A DNA stretch of 64,000 bases, from NCBI RefSeq assembly GCF_011493005.1, contig NZ_CP049157.1:496001-560000 (forward strand), given 5' to 3'. The DNA is from Caballeronia sp. SBC1 (GTDB lineage Bacteria; Pseudomonadota; Gammaproteobacteria; Burkholderiales; Burkholderiaceae). The notes under the pieces were generated by a model that was given only the letters and a program-made list of their open reading frames with translations, made no database searches and had not been told where the DNA came from. Below, one piece after another: positions 25,539 to 34,120 of the stretch. Each line of letters starts with the position of its first letter. Within the stretch, counting starts at the first letter, position 1. A program made the position numbers and the translations under genes.

Positions 25539-26810
25539 ATGAACGAATTATTAAGCTCACCCTTTTCTGTCTGGGCCATCGCGGCAGTATCAACGCTAGC
25601 CGTCATCACCCGCCCTCTCGAACTACCGGAAGCGGTGTGGGCCGTGCTGGGGGCATTGGCCTTGTGTGGATTTGGCATGCTGTCCTGGTCAGACGCCCTG
25701 CATGCAATTGGCAAGGGCACCGACGTGTACCTGTTTTTAACCGGCATGATGATGGCCTCGGAACTTGCCAGGAAGGAGGGACTATTCGACTACCTGGCGG
25801 CGCTTGCAGCAAAGCGGGCGGCAGGCTCGGCGAAGCGGCTATTTTTCCTGATGTACTGCGTCGGTACGGTCGTGACAATCTCGATGTCTAACGATGCAAC
25901 GGCGGTTGTTCTGACGCCTGCTGTCCTTGCGGTGGCGCATGCGGTCAAAGCGGAAGAGCCACTACCCTATCTCTACATTTGCGCGTTCATCGCCAACGCC
26001 GCGAGTTTTGCGTTGCCAATTTCGAATCCCGCAAATCTGGTGATTTTTCGGGACCATATGCCCACGTTGATGCACTGGCTTGGTCGTTTCGCAATTCCTT
26101 CTGGCTTGAGCATTGTCGCCACGTATCTGGTCCTCCGTTTCATGCAACGCGACGTGCTAACCCAGAAAATCGAGGCTGATGTCGACGTGCCTGCTCTCTC
26201 TGGCACAGGTAAAGCAACCGGTTTGGGAATTATTGTCATGGCCGCCGTGATGCTCGCGGCGTCTGCATTCGATGTCCCACTCGGCCTCCCCACGTTTTGC
26301 GCGGGCCTCGCACTATTCATCGTTATCTGCGTTCTCAAGCGGGCATTTCTAGCAGGACATCTCGCGGAAATATCCTGGACCGTTCTTCCTCTCGTCGCAG
26401 GGCTGTTCGTATTGGTCGAAGGTCTTCAGCATACTGGCGTCATTAACCATCTCGCTCAGGTCATACATTCGGCTGCGCAAACCATCCCTGCGCACGCCGG
26501 TTGGATTTCAGGCGCCGTTATGGCTATTGCTTGCAATCTCATCAATAACTTGCCGGCAGGCCTCATCGCCGGGTCAGCCCTTACGGTCGCTCACGCCCCT
26601 ATACCCATCGCAAGTGCGGTATTGGTAGGCGTCGACCTCGGGCCAAACTTCTCGGTCACGGGCTCCCTTGCCACGATTCTCTGGCTGACGGCGCTACGCC
26701 GCGACGGCATCGAAGTGAGCGCGTGGTCCTTTCTGAAGCTTGGCGTGGTCGTCACATTGCCTGCGTTGGGGGCTGCGCTAGCGGCGGTCGCTATAAGCGG
26801 AAAATTATGA
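25539..26810 (+). CDS. ArsB-like / SLC13-type ion permease
   Basis: A 423-residue inner-membrane protein of the ion transporter superfamily with about 11 TM segments and two re-entrant motifs: SNDATAVVLTPAV near residue 115 and NNLPAGLIAGSAL near residue 335, followed by DLGPNFSVTGSLATILWL. These closely follow ArsB arsenite antiporters and related CitM/DASS carriers. Efflux of arsenite or antimonite, or transport of another anion, fits; there is no arsC or arsR nearby, so arsenic is not certain. The start is the ATG at 25539; the frame extends back to a TTG at 25527. It is the last gene of the sigma-54 operon, and 241 gene-free bases separate it from a convergent LysR gene. Confidence 0.78.
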   Translation: MNELLSSPFSVWAIAAVSTLAVITRPLELPEAVWAVLGALALCGFGMLSWSDALHAIGKGTDVYLFLTGMMMASELARKEGLFDYLAALAAKRAAGSAKRLFFLMYCVGTVVTISMSNDATAVVLTPAVLAVAHAVKAEEPLPYLYICAFIANAASFALPISNPANLVIFRDHMPTLMHWLGRFAIPSGLSIVATYLVLRFMQRDVLTQKIEADVDVPALSGTGKATGLGIIVMAAVMLAASAFDVPLGLPTFCAGLALFIVICVLKRAFLAGHLAEISWTVLPLVAGLFVLVEGLQHTGVINHLAQVIHSAAQTIPAHAGWISGAVMAIACNLINNLPAGLIAGSALTVAHAPIPIASAVLVGVDLGPNFSVTGSLATILWLTALRRDGIEVSAWSFLKLGVVVTLPALGAALAAVAISGKL

Positions 26811-27051
26811 ACTGCTGACCGGGCAGCGGCTGAACAGTCGCCGGGACGCTTCCAGTGGTGAGGACGTGGAGCACTAACCCGTGCGTTCCACGTCAAAACG
26901 GCGGCGCAGCACCGCGTCGAGCCGTGCTGTCAATCAGGCGAACTGAAGCGCTTGGTCAGATCCGTGCTCGCGCAGCACGGCAACAAAAAAACGCATGACG
27001 CGCCCTTGTGACGTTGCAGCTGCGCCAAGCGCTTAGGGAATGTTGTTTCGC

Positions 27052-27948
27052 CTAAGCACCGAGAACGTATCGATCCAGTCCTTCAGCCAGCGCTGCAAAC
27101 GCGACCTTACAACTCGGGTTGTCGCGCAAGTCTTCATGCATGGCAAGCCAGGTATCCAGTCGAAGCGATATCTTTCCAGGGAAAAGACGGATCAGATCAG
27201 CGTCGCGACGAGCAAGCCCCACCTGACACATTCCAATACCAAAGCCCGCCCGCAACATCGCAAGCGAAGCGAGGTCGCTGTCCGTGCGTAACGCCATTAT
27301 TTCCCGGCGCATCTCCGGTAGCTGAGGCTTCATGCTGCGAATAAAGGCGGTTTCCTTATCAAAGCCTATCAACGCATGGTTAGCAATGTCGTCGATATTC
27401 GCCGGCTTGCCGCGACGCTCCAGATAACGTTTGTGCGCGTAAAGCCCAAGCTCAATATTGCCAATCCGGCGCGCAATCAATACCCCTTGGCTTGGCCTCT
27501 GCATCCGCACTGCTATGTCCGCTTCGCGCTGCAGCAAGTCTTCCATGCGGTTGGACGGCACCAGTTCAATGACCAGCTCAGGGTAAGCGACATGCAGCGC
27601 GGTGATGATAGGGGGGAGCACTTCCACGCTAATGACGTCGCTGGCAGTGATGCGGATGGTTCCGCGGACTCCCACGCCCTGACTCGACGCGGCCCGCAAT
27701 AGCGCGGCGCTGTTCGATTCCAGCGCTTCGGCAAACGGCTTCAGTGCCAACGCTTCCTGCGTAGGGCTAAGGCCCTGCTGCGTGCGGATAAAGAGCGCAT
27801 AACCCATGGCCAGTTCGAGCGCATCCACATGACGCCCTACGGTAGGCTGCGTCAGCCCTAACGCACGCGCCGCCCCCGAGAGCGAACCCTCGCGCATGAC
27901 GCCAAGGAAAGTCCGGTAGAGATCCCAACTCGGTTCATTCTCAGTCAT
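27052..27948 (-). CDS. LysR family transcriptional regulator
   Basis: A 298-residue LysR protein. The winged helix is at residues 8-67 (FLGVMREGSLSGAARALGLTQPTVGRHVDALE) and the periplasmic-binding-like effector domain covers residues 90-295. It is divergent from the NmrA-like reductase gene at 28039 with 90 bases between starts, the standard layout for a LysR regulator and its target. The ATG at 27948 is chosen because it places the helix-turn-helix at the usual distance; the frame extends 20 codons upstream. The effector is unknown. Confidence 0.88.
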   Translation of the reverse strand: MTENEPSWDLYRTFLGVMREGSLSGAARALGLTQPTVGRHVDALELAMGYALFIRTQQGLSPTQEALALKPFAEALESNSAALLRAASSQGVGVRGTIRITASDVISVEVLPPIITALHVAYPELVIELVPSNRMEDLLQREADIAVRMQRPSQGVLIARRIGNIELGLYAHKRYLERRGKPANIDDIANHALIGFDKETAFIRSMKPQLPEMRREIMALRTDSDLASLAMLRAGFGIGMCQVGLARRDADLIRLFPGKISLRLDTWLAMHEDLRDNPSCKVAFAALAEGLDRYVLGA

Positions 27949-28038
27949 ACAAAAATGTATATCAGTTCTATTACTATCGATAATTTCATTTAATCGCCGC
28001 TTGCGCAAGAATAATCATCATTCCAGGAGGGGGCAGAG

Positions 28039-28998
28039 ATGACAGACACTCGCATGGCATTGGTTCTGGGGGCCACCGGCAGTATCGGCGGTGAAGTGGC
28101 GCGGCAACTTGCTGCCCGTGGCTGGAAGGTGCGCGCGTTGCATCGTGATCCCACTACGTTGACCGATCGCGATGATCGATTCGAATGGATCAAGGGCGAC
28201 GCGATGAATCAACAGGATGTGATGGCAGCCGCGAAGGGTGCGCAGATCATTCTCCACGCGGTCAACCCACCGGGATACCGCAACTGGGCCGGACTCGTGC
28301 TCCCTATGATCGACAACACGATTGCTGCGGCGCGCGCTTCGGGCGCGAGAATCGTGTTGCCCGGCACCGTCTATAACTACGGCCCGAACGCGTTCCCTGT
28401 ACTACGCGAATCGTCGGCTCAAGAACCGCTGACGCATAAGGGTGCGATCCGCGTCGAACTGGAGCGCCGCCTGCAGGCGGCAAGCGCGGACGGCATACGA
28501 TGTCTTGTCGTCCGGGCAGGCGATTTTTTCGGACCTGGCAGTAGCGCAAATAGCTGGTTTTCAGGGGGCCTCGTCAAACCGGGCAAACCCGTTCGCGCCA
28601 TGTTCTATCCGGGCAAGGCAGGTATCGGACATCAGTGGGCTTATTTGCCCGATGTAGCGCAAACCATGGTGCGCCTGATCGAACAGGAACATCGGCTACC
28701 CGTCTTCGCGACCTTTCACATGCGCGGTCATTGGGACACCGACGGCACACGGATGATCGGTGCAATCAAACGCTCGGTCGGCGAGCCGGGAGTCAAGGTG
28801 CGTGCTTTCCCTTGGTGGGTGCTTCCGCTAATGTCGCCATTCTCCGAGCTATTCCGTGAGATGCGCGAGATGCGATATTTGTGGAAAGAGCCCATACGCA
28901 TGGAGAATGCTTCGCTGCTGGCCATGCTGGGTGAGGAGCCGCATACGCCGTGGGACGAGGCGGTCAAGACTACGCTGACTTCACTGCAATGCATCTAA
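28039..28998 (+). CDS. NAD(P)-dependent epimerase/NmrA-like reductase
   Basis: A 319-residue Rossmann protein. The nucleotide motif GATGSIGGEVA is at residues 11-21, followed by Arg-His-Arg around residue 35, which suggests NADP preference. Extended-SDR features follow (the DAMN acidic turn, YNYGPNAFP in place of the catalytic YxxxK). Because the usual Tyr-x-x-x-Lys is not clear, it may be an atypical SDR that senses or reduces rather than a true epimerase. A strong GGAGGGGG precedes the ATG. It is divergent from and probably controlled by the LysR gene. Confidence 0.82.
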   Translation: MTDTRMALVLGATGSIGGEVARQLAARGWKVRALHRDPTTLTDRDDRFEWIKGDAMNQQDVMAAAKGAQIILHAVNPPGYRNWAGLVLPMIDNTIAAARASGARIVLPGTVYNYGPNAFPVLRESSAQEPLTHKGAIRVELERRLQAASADGIRCLVVRAGDFFGPGSSANSWFSGGLVKPGKPVRAMFYPGKAGIGHQWAYLPDVAQTMVRLIEQEHRLPVFATFHMRGHWDTDGTRMIGAIKRSVGEPGVKVRAFPWWVLPLMSPFSELFREMREMRYLWKEPIRMENASLLAMLGEEPHTPWDEAVKTTLTSLQCI

Positions 28999-29026
28999 GC
29001 GTCTTGTGATCGGCCAGGGATTATTG

Positions 29027-29136
29027 GCGACCCGCGCGCGAAGTTTGTGCTGTTTCAGACTGCGGTATGGATCAATGATCACGATCTGGACATGCTCGAA
29101 CTCTTCACGTTATGGAACGCGCTTGTCGTGCAATAG
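29027..29136 (+). pseudogene. possible C-terminal gene remnant
   Basis: A frame without a start reads GDPRAKFVLFQTAVWINDHD and continues for about 17 residues to a stop at 29134-29136. The AKFV, NDHDLD and LWNALV segments look protein-like and loosely recall the C-terminal part of UbiD-type decarboxylases. It lies on the same strand after the reductase gene. It is too short to be sure, but it may be what is left of a lost operon partner. Confidence 0.2.
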
Positions 29137-29156
29137 GGTTCGCGAACCTGAGGCCG

Positions 29157-30116
29157 TCATAACCGGTACAACTCGTTAGCGTTGTCGTGAAACAGCGCCA
29201 GCCGCTCGGACGGTTTCAAGTCTGCGACGATCGACTTGAAGCCGTCGAACAGCGTATTCAACTTCACCACCACGCTGTCCACGGGAAAATTGCTCGCGAA
29301 CATACATCGTTCAACGCCAAAGATTTCGATCGCGTCCCGCACTATCGGACGATTACGCTCGACACTCCAACGCACGTCTCGCTCGCCGATTCCGGATATC
29401 TTGAGCCTCACGTTCGCGCATGCAGCAAGCAGTGCAAGCGCGGTCCGCCACGCTTGCAAGCCCTCGACGCTCCGGTCCGCAGGCAGCCCCGTATGGTTCA
29501 CAATGATCGTCACGCCTGGGAAATCCCGCGCGAGTTCCACCGCTTCGGTGAAGTGCCACCAAGGCGTCTGAAGTTCGAACATGAGGCCGCTGGCAGCGAG
29601 TAGCGCATACCCCGTGCGCCATCGTTCGCAACGCATCGACCCGGGCGCGGCGAACGTCGCCGTATGCTCGCTGCGCGCCACCGCTGTGGGCTTGTGCCGC
29701 ACGCTCCGCACGAGTGGCATCGATTGATACTCGTGCAGCACCTCAGCTACGTCGGCACGGTCGAGCCAGACCTGACCCGCCATCGCATTCGGAAAACCAC
29801 AGCGCGCGTTCAGCGTGGTTGCCCAGCGCGCTTCGCCAAGCGGATCGCGCGGGGTCCACTCGCCTTCCATCATGACCGTCTTCACTACGTGGTGCGGCGC
29901 GGCCAGCGCGAAATAATCTTCCGGCAGGAAGTCGCGGCAGATCGCTTCGTAGTCGCCGTATCGAAACGGAATGCGCGGCAGATCGCACAGCCACGGATGA
30001 TAGTTTCGCTGCAGGTCCCAGAAGTGATGATGCGCATCGACAATCGGCAAGTCGGCGTTGTCGCCGCTTTGCAGAAAGCGCTCGCGCATCACATCAATGG
30101 GCGTGGGCATTTTCAT
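29157..30116 (-). CDS. amidohydrolase family protein, sugar-lactone hydrolase-like
   Basis: A 319-residue TIM-barrel metal hydrolase of the amidohydrolase-2 group that includes L-fuconolactonase and 4-sulfomuconolactone hydrolase. The metal motif HHH appears in IVDAHHHFWDL near residue 28. Further ligand candidates are His in VNHTGLP and Asp in MFASNFPVDS. It is the last gene of a four-gene operon; its ATG overlaps the PdxA-like stop by one base (TGATG). With a RhmD-like dehydratase in the same operon, hydrolysis of an aldonolactone to the aldonate is the likely job. Confidence 0.82.
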   Translation of the reverse strand: MKMPTPIDVMRERFLQSGDNADLPIVDAHHHFWDLQRNYHPWLCDLPRIPFRYGDYEAICRDFLPEDYFALAAPHHVVKTVMMEGEWTPRDPLGEARWATTLNARCGFPNAMAGQVWLDRADVAEVLHEYQSMPLVRSVRHKPTAVARSEHTATFAAPGSMRCERWRTGYALLAASGLMFELQTPWWHFTEAVELARDFPGVTIIVNHTGLPADRSVEGLQAWRTALALLAACANVRLKISGIGERDVRWSVERNRPIVRDAIEIFGVERCMFASNFPVDSVVVKLNTLFDGFKSIVADLKPSERLALFHDNANELYRL

Positions 30117-31117
30117 CAGCCCATGCGCGCAAGCGCCATTTGCGTGACGATATCGAACGCCTTCTGCGTCGCGCCTACGTCCGCGCTGCCCTTGCCGTGG
30201 ATATCGAAAGCCGTGCCGTGTGCCGGGGTCGCGATCGGCACCGGCAGGCCGCCATGCACCGTGACGCCGCGCCAGAAGCCCATCAGCTTCATCGCTATCT
30301 GGCCCTGGTCGTGGTACATGGTGACAACGCCGTCGAACGCTTTCTGGTCCCGGGCACGCACAAAGATTGTGTCTGCCGGGAACGGTCCTTGAGCATCAAA
30401 CCCCAGCTTGCGCGCTTCATCTACGGCCGGCGCGATCACGTCGATCTCCTCGCGGCCGAACGCGCCATTGTCGCCGTTATGCGGATTGAAGCCGCACACT
30501 GCAATACGCGGCGCCGGGTTGCCCGCACGCTTGAGACCGTCGTGAATCAGCCGCACCGCGTTAATGATCCGCTCAGCCGAAAGCTTCGCGCTCACGTCCT
30601 TCAGCGCTATGTGCGACGTCACGCGCGAAGTCCACAGTTCGTCTAGCACGTTGAACTCACAGAACGCGCCGGTGTAACCCAGCTGCTGCGCGAACCATTC
30701 CATCTCGTCGCCCGTCTGCATGCCCGCCATGTGCAGCGAGGTCTTGTTCACCGGCGCAAACAACATGCCCTGCGTGCGGTTCGCTTTCGTTAGCGTCAAT
30801 GCCTGCTTGAATGCTTCGAGGCTATAACGGCCTCCGCGTTCAGTAGAGACGGCGCGTTCGTATGGGGTGTCGTCGGGCAGACGAAAGTCAATCAGAGACG
30901 GGGTACCCGTCCCCGTTGCGGCGGCCTGTTCGTTGTCGACGACGGTGTAGTCGAAGCGCTGCCCCGCGATCTCCATGCCCGTCTCGAGCTCACGCCGATC
31001 GCCCAGAATAAGCAGGTCGGCCCGCGCCCGGTTCTCAGGTTTGGCGAGCAGACGCGCGATGAGTTCTGGGCCGATTCCGGCCGGGTCGCCAAGCAATACT
31101 GCAATTCGAGGTGTCAT
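30116..31117 (-). CDS. PdxA-family 4-phospho-hydroxythreonine dehydrogenase-like protein
   Basis: A 333-residue PdxA-fold oxidoreductase. Three metal-site regions are visible: TSHIALKDV, GFNPHNGDNGAFGREE and MYHDQGQIAMKLMGF, with GTAFDIHGKGSADVG near the end. It differs from biosynthetic PdxA at several of these positions and sits in a sugar-acid operon away from ksgA/surA, so it is more like the PdxA2 enzymes that oxidise 4-phospho-D-threonate or erythronate. No partner DUF1537 kinase is present in the window. The ATG at 31117 is 16 bases after the MFS stop. Confidence 0.82.
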   Translation of the reverse strand: MTPRIAVLLGDPAGIGPELIARLLAKPENRARADLLILGDRRELETGMEIAGQRFDYTVVDNEQAAATGTGTPSLIDFRLPDDTPYERAVSTERGGRYSLEAFKQALTLTKANRTQGMLFAPVNKTSLHMAGMQTGDEMEWFAQQLGYTGAFCEFNVLDELWTSRVTSHIALKDVSAKLSAERIINAVRLIHDGLKRAGNPAPRIAVCGFNPHNGDNGAFGREEIDVIAPAVDEARKLGFDAQGPFPADTIFVRARDQKAFDGVVTMYHDQGQIAMKLMGFWRGVTVHGGLPVPIATPAHGTAFDIHGKGSADVGATQKAFDIVTQMALARMG

Positions 31118-31133
31118 GCGTTTCACCGTATGT

Positions 31134-32435
31134 TCAATGAGTGCGGCGCAGATCAATAGCGATCGAGCCGATGATATAAACCAGCGCACAAGCGCTGTAG
31201 AACTGCAGGACGATGTCGAACGAACCCGTCCGCTGCAGGATGAAGCCGGTGATCAGCGGAATGGAAATACCGCCTACACTCCCCGCGCAATTCATCAATG
31301 CGCCCAGCAGACCAACCCGCCGGGGACTGGCGAGCAGCGATGGCAAGCTCCAGTAGAGACTACCCCACATCAGGAAAAACGCCGCCACGCACAGCACCAC
31401 GACTGCCTCCAGTGCCGACGAGATAGAAGGCAACGCGGCAAGCACGCCGAGCGTTGTCAGACCCGACAGCGCGATCATGCCTTTCACTACTTTGCCACGC
31501 GTCCAGCCGCGGGTACACAGCGCGTCGCAGAGAAAGCCGCCCGAGAGCGAGCCCAGCGCGCCGGACAGGAAGATGAAGAACGTCGACGTTCCAATCTGCT
31601 GAAGACTCAGCCCGCGCGCCTGCGCGAGATAGCTCGGTCCCCATGTGAGCAGGCCGAAGAAGATCATCGCCCAGCTCAACCGTCCGACGCACATGGCCAC
31701 CGCCGAGCGTACCGGAAACGGCAGTTCATCGGCGGCGCTAAACGCGACCTTTGCAAGGGGAACAGCACCGCCGCTGATGTGCTCGAGTTCGGTCGCGTTC
31801 ACACCGGGATGCTTCGCCGGATCGTCGCGAAGATAGTGCCACGCAAGCCAGCCGCAACCGATTGTCACCAGCCCCGCTGCGATGAACGCCATGCGCCACG
31901 AGCCGAATACGAGAATCAGGTTCGAGATCGCGAGGCCGCCAATGGCTGCGCCGAGCGGCGAGCCGGCATCCATCAGCACCGCGCCGCGTGCCCGTTCATG
32001 CCTAGAGAGCCACAACGCGTTGAGCTTACTGCCGGCCGGGAAAAGCGGCGCTTCAGCGGCGCCCAGTCCGACCCGCAGCAGCAGCATTGAGAGCCCGCCT
32101 GACGCTACCCCGAGCAGGGTCTGGAACACACCCCACAGCAAGGTGGCGGCCGCCACCACGCGACGCGGCCCGAAGCGGTCGATGAGCCAACCGCCGGGAA
32201 TCTGCAGCAGCGCATACGACCAGAAGAAACTGGAGAGGATCAGCCCTTGCATGGCCGGCGAAAGCGCGAACTCCTTCGCGATAGTCGGCATGGCGATGGA
32301 CAACGATATCCGATCCACCAGGTTGATCAGCGTGATGAGGAACACCACGCCGAAGATGCGCCAGCGCACGCTGGTCGCCCTCTCTGCCTGCGCCATCGCA
32401 CGTGGTGGATCACGCGCTTCGATACGGCTTTGCAT
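31134..32435 (-). CDS. MFS transporter, anion:cation symporter (ACS)-like
   Basis: A 433-residue, 12-helix transporter. TM1 is FGVVFLITLINLVDRISLSI with the VDR motif of the ACS family (hexuronate, galactarate and tartrate carriers). The loop 2-3 motif is GGWLIDRFGPRRV. It probably imports the sugar acid used by the operon. CCGGAG precedes the ATG at 32435; another ATG 13 codons in is possible. It lies 56 bases after the dehydratase stop and 16 bases before the PdxA-like gene. Confidence 0.85.
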   Translation of the reverse strand: MQSRIEARDPPRAMAQAERATSVRWRIFGVVFLITLINLVDRISLSIAMPTIAKEFALSPAMQGLILSSFFWSYALLQIPGGWLIDRFGPRRVVAAATLLWGVFQTLLGVASGGLSMLLLRVGLGAAEAPLFPAGSKLNALWLSRHERARGAVLMDAGSPLGAAIGGLAISNLILVFGSWRMAFIAAGLVTIGCGWLAWHYLRDDPAKHPGVNATELEHISGGAVPLAKVAFSAADELPFPVRSAVAMCVGRLSWAMIFFGLLTWGPSYLAQARGLSLQQIGTSTFFIFLSGALGSLSGGFLCDALCTRGWTRGKVVKGMIALSGLTTLGVLAALPSISSALEAVVVLCVAAFFLMWGSLYWSLPSLLASPRRVGLLGALMNCAGSVGGISIPLITGFILQRTGSFDIVLQFYSACALVYIIGSIAIDLRRTH

Positions 32436-32491
32436 GGTTGTCTCCGGGTCTTATGGTGGCTTCGCTCAAGGCGTTTAGGCCAGTTCAGGCG

Positions 32492-33667
32492 TCATTCGAT
32501 GATGTTGAAGTCGTCGAGATACTTGTCGCTCAGGGTAATGCCGAGTCCCGGCGTCTCGTCGGAGAGTTGCAGGAAACCGTTCTCCGGTTGCGGCTCTCCC
32601 TCGAAGATGTAGTAGAACAATTCGTTGCCTACTTCAACGTCGAACACCGGGAAGAACTCGGACATGGGGCTCGCCGTGCTCGACATGGTCAGGTGATAGT
32701 TATGCATCTGTCCCGCGTGCGGGATCACGGGCACCGACCATGCTTCAGCCATTGCGTTGATCTTGCGCGCGGCCGTGATACCGCCCACGCGATTGGTGTC
32801 GTACTGAATCACGTCTACCGCTCGGCGTTCGAGCAGGTCCTTGAAACCATAGCTCGTGAATTCGTGTTCGCCACCGGACACAGGAATGATGTTCATCTTC
32901 TTCAGTTCCTGATACCCCTCGACGTCGTCGCCAATCACCGGCTCTTCGATCCAGCGCGGGTTGAATTCAGCCAGACGCGGCAACATGCGGCGCGCGTATT
33001 CAAGCGTCCAGCCCATGTAGCATTCGACCATGATGTCAATGTCGTCACCGGCCAGCTCGCGCAGCAGCCGCACTTGCTCCAGGTTCTTCGCCATGCCTCT
33101 CGGCCCATCCTTCGGACCGTAGCCGAAGCGCATCTTCATCGCGGTGAAACCCTGGTCGAGATAACCTTGCGCTTCGGCCAGGAACACGTCGCGGTCGTCG
33201 TTGTTATAAAGCTTCGACGCGTAACACCAGATCTTTTCCTTCGTGCGCCCGCCTAGCAGCTTGAACACCGGCTTGTTCACCGCTTTGCCCATGATGTCCC
33301 ACAATGCAATATCCACTGCAGAGATGGCGGCCATGCCGATCCCCTTGCGACCCCACGCGTGAGTGCGGCGGTACATCTTCTGCCAGATGTATTCGTTGTC
33401 GAACGGGTCCTCGCCAATGGCGATCGGAGCAAGATAGTCATCGACGATCTGCTTGGCAATACGTGGTGCGAGCGCGCAGTTGCCAATGCCAACGGTGCCG
33501 TCGTCGCACTCCACTTCGACCACGAGCCAGCCGTGAAAGCGGAACGATCCCATTGCATCACCACGCTCATAGAGAATGTCCACGGCGTTGGTGCAGAAGT
33601 GCGCTTGCGGCGGCACGACCTTACCTTTCCATTCAAAGACGCGCGTGCGGATATGCTTGATTTTCAT
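32492..33667 (-). CDS. enolase-superfamily sugar-acid dehydratase (L-rhamnonate dehydratase-like)
   Basis: A 391-residue mandelate racemase/muconate lactonizing enzyme. The capping domain is followed by a barrel with Lys178 in KMR, metal ligands near Glu215 (VECYMG), Glu241/242 (IEEP) and Glu267 (GGEHEF), and the catalytic His at 317 in IPHAGQ. The [12 protein letters not shown] stretch and [12 protein letters not shown] resemble the rhamnonate dehydratase clade. It would convert an aldonate to a 2-keto-3-deoxy acid. It is the first gene of the operon, started by GAGGAG before the ATG at 33667, and divergent from a LysR gene. Another acid-sugar substrate (fuconate, lyxonate) is possible. Confidence 0.85.
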   Translation of the reverse strand: MKIKHIRTRVFEWKGKVVPPQAHFCTNAVDILYERGDAMGSFRFHGWLVVEVECDDGTVGIGNCALAPRIAKQIVDDYLAPIAIGEDPFDNEYIWQKMYRRTHAWGRKGIGMAAISAVDIALWDIMGKAVNKPVFKLLGGRTKEKIWCYASKLYNNDDRDVFLAEAQGYLDQGFTAMKMRFGYGPKDGPRGMAKNLEQVRLLRELAGDDIDIMVECYMGWTLEYARRMLPRLAEFNPRWIEEPVIGDDVEGYQELKKMNIIPVSGGEHEFTSYGFKDLLERRAVDVIQYDTNRVGGITAARKINAMAEAWSVPVIPHAGQMHNYHLTMSSTASPMSEFFPVFDVEVGNELFYYIFEGEPQPENGFLQLSDETPGLGITLSDKYLDDFNIIE

Positions 33668-33941
33668 GGTCTGACTCTCCTCGAAGAAGGTAATTGCTGG
33701 AGCGGCTCGGCTGTTTATTGCCAAGCGGCGCTGCGGACTCGATTGAACCGGTGGACTGTGCCGAAGCGGACTCGAACGCGAGCAACAAGGCCGCCCCAAT
33801 TCGCCAGGAGACCGCGAGCGGGAGCATCCCCACTTCCGGCGATCCGACCCTGCGCTCAGCCAGTCCCTTCAGGTTCGGGGCAACGAAGCTGCCCGGCTTG
33901 CCAATCGCGCTGTAGAGCGCCCTATCGCGCGTAGCGATCAT
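33633..33941 (-). CDS. uncertain 102-residue reading frame overlapping the dehydratase start
   Basis: An ATG at 33941 has a strong ribosome binding site (AGGAGA eight bases upstream). The frame runs 102 codons, [19 protein letters not shown] onward, with a hydrophobic [20 protein letters not shown] segment in the middle, and overlaps the dehydratase start by 35 bases. No family was recognised, and the second half reads like random sequence. It could be a decayed gene or a leader. Treat it as doubtful. Confidence 0.25.
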   Translation of the reverse strand: MIATRDRALYSAIGKPGSFVAPNLKGLAERRVGSPEVGMLPLAVSWRIGAALLLAFESASAQSTGSIESAAPLGNKQPSRSSNYLLRGESDHENQAYPHARL

Positions 33942-33970
33942 TGATTTGTCTCCTGCATTTTTTTGCACAC

Positions 33971-34014
33971 GGCTCGTTTGTGGCTCGTTCGTGGCTCGTT
34001 TGTGGCCCGTTACG
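33971..34014 (+). repeat. four tandem 11-base repeats
   Basis: GGCTCGTTTGT is repeated four times head to tail (33971, 33982, 33993, 34004), the last copy diverged. The period matches one helical turn. It lies in the divergent region between the sugar-acid operon and its LysR gene. Confidence 0.6.
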
Positions 34015-34061
34015 TCGAGGGTTTTTGTGCGTGCCGTTGAATGCCCGTAGTGTGCGAAACT

Positions 34062-34092
34062 ATGCGATAACTGACTATTGAATTAATCGCAT
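34062..34092. promoter_or_regulatory. ATGCGAT-N17-ATCGCAT inverted repeat, candidate LysR operator
   Basis: Perfect 7-base arms at 34062-34068 and 34086-34092 in an AT-rich stretch, 28 bases before the LysR start codon. The position fits an autoregulatory site that would also serve the divergent operon. Confidence 0.4.
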
Positions 34093-34120
34093 CGCTCTAT
34101 TCCCTGGAGTTATCGCTCGC

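Noticed and set aside
25539..26810. Firm arsB assignment
   Set aside because: The motifs fit ArsB, but no arsR or arsC is present and related anion carriers share them, so no gene symbol is given.
30116..31117. Assignment of the PdxA-like gene to vitamin B6 synthesis
   Set aside because: It lies in a sugar-acid operon and differs from biosynthetic PdxA in the metal-site motifs.
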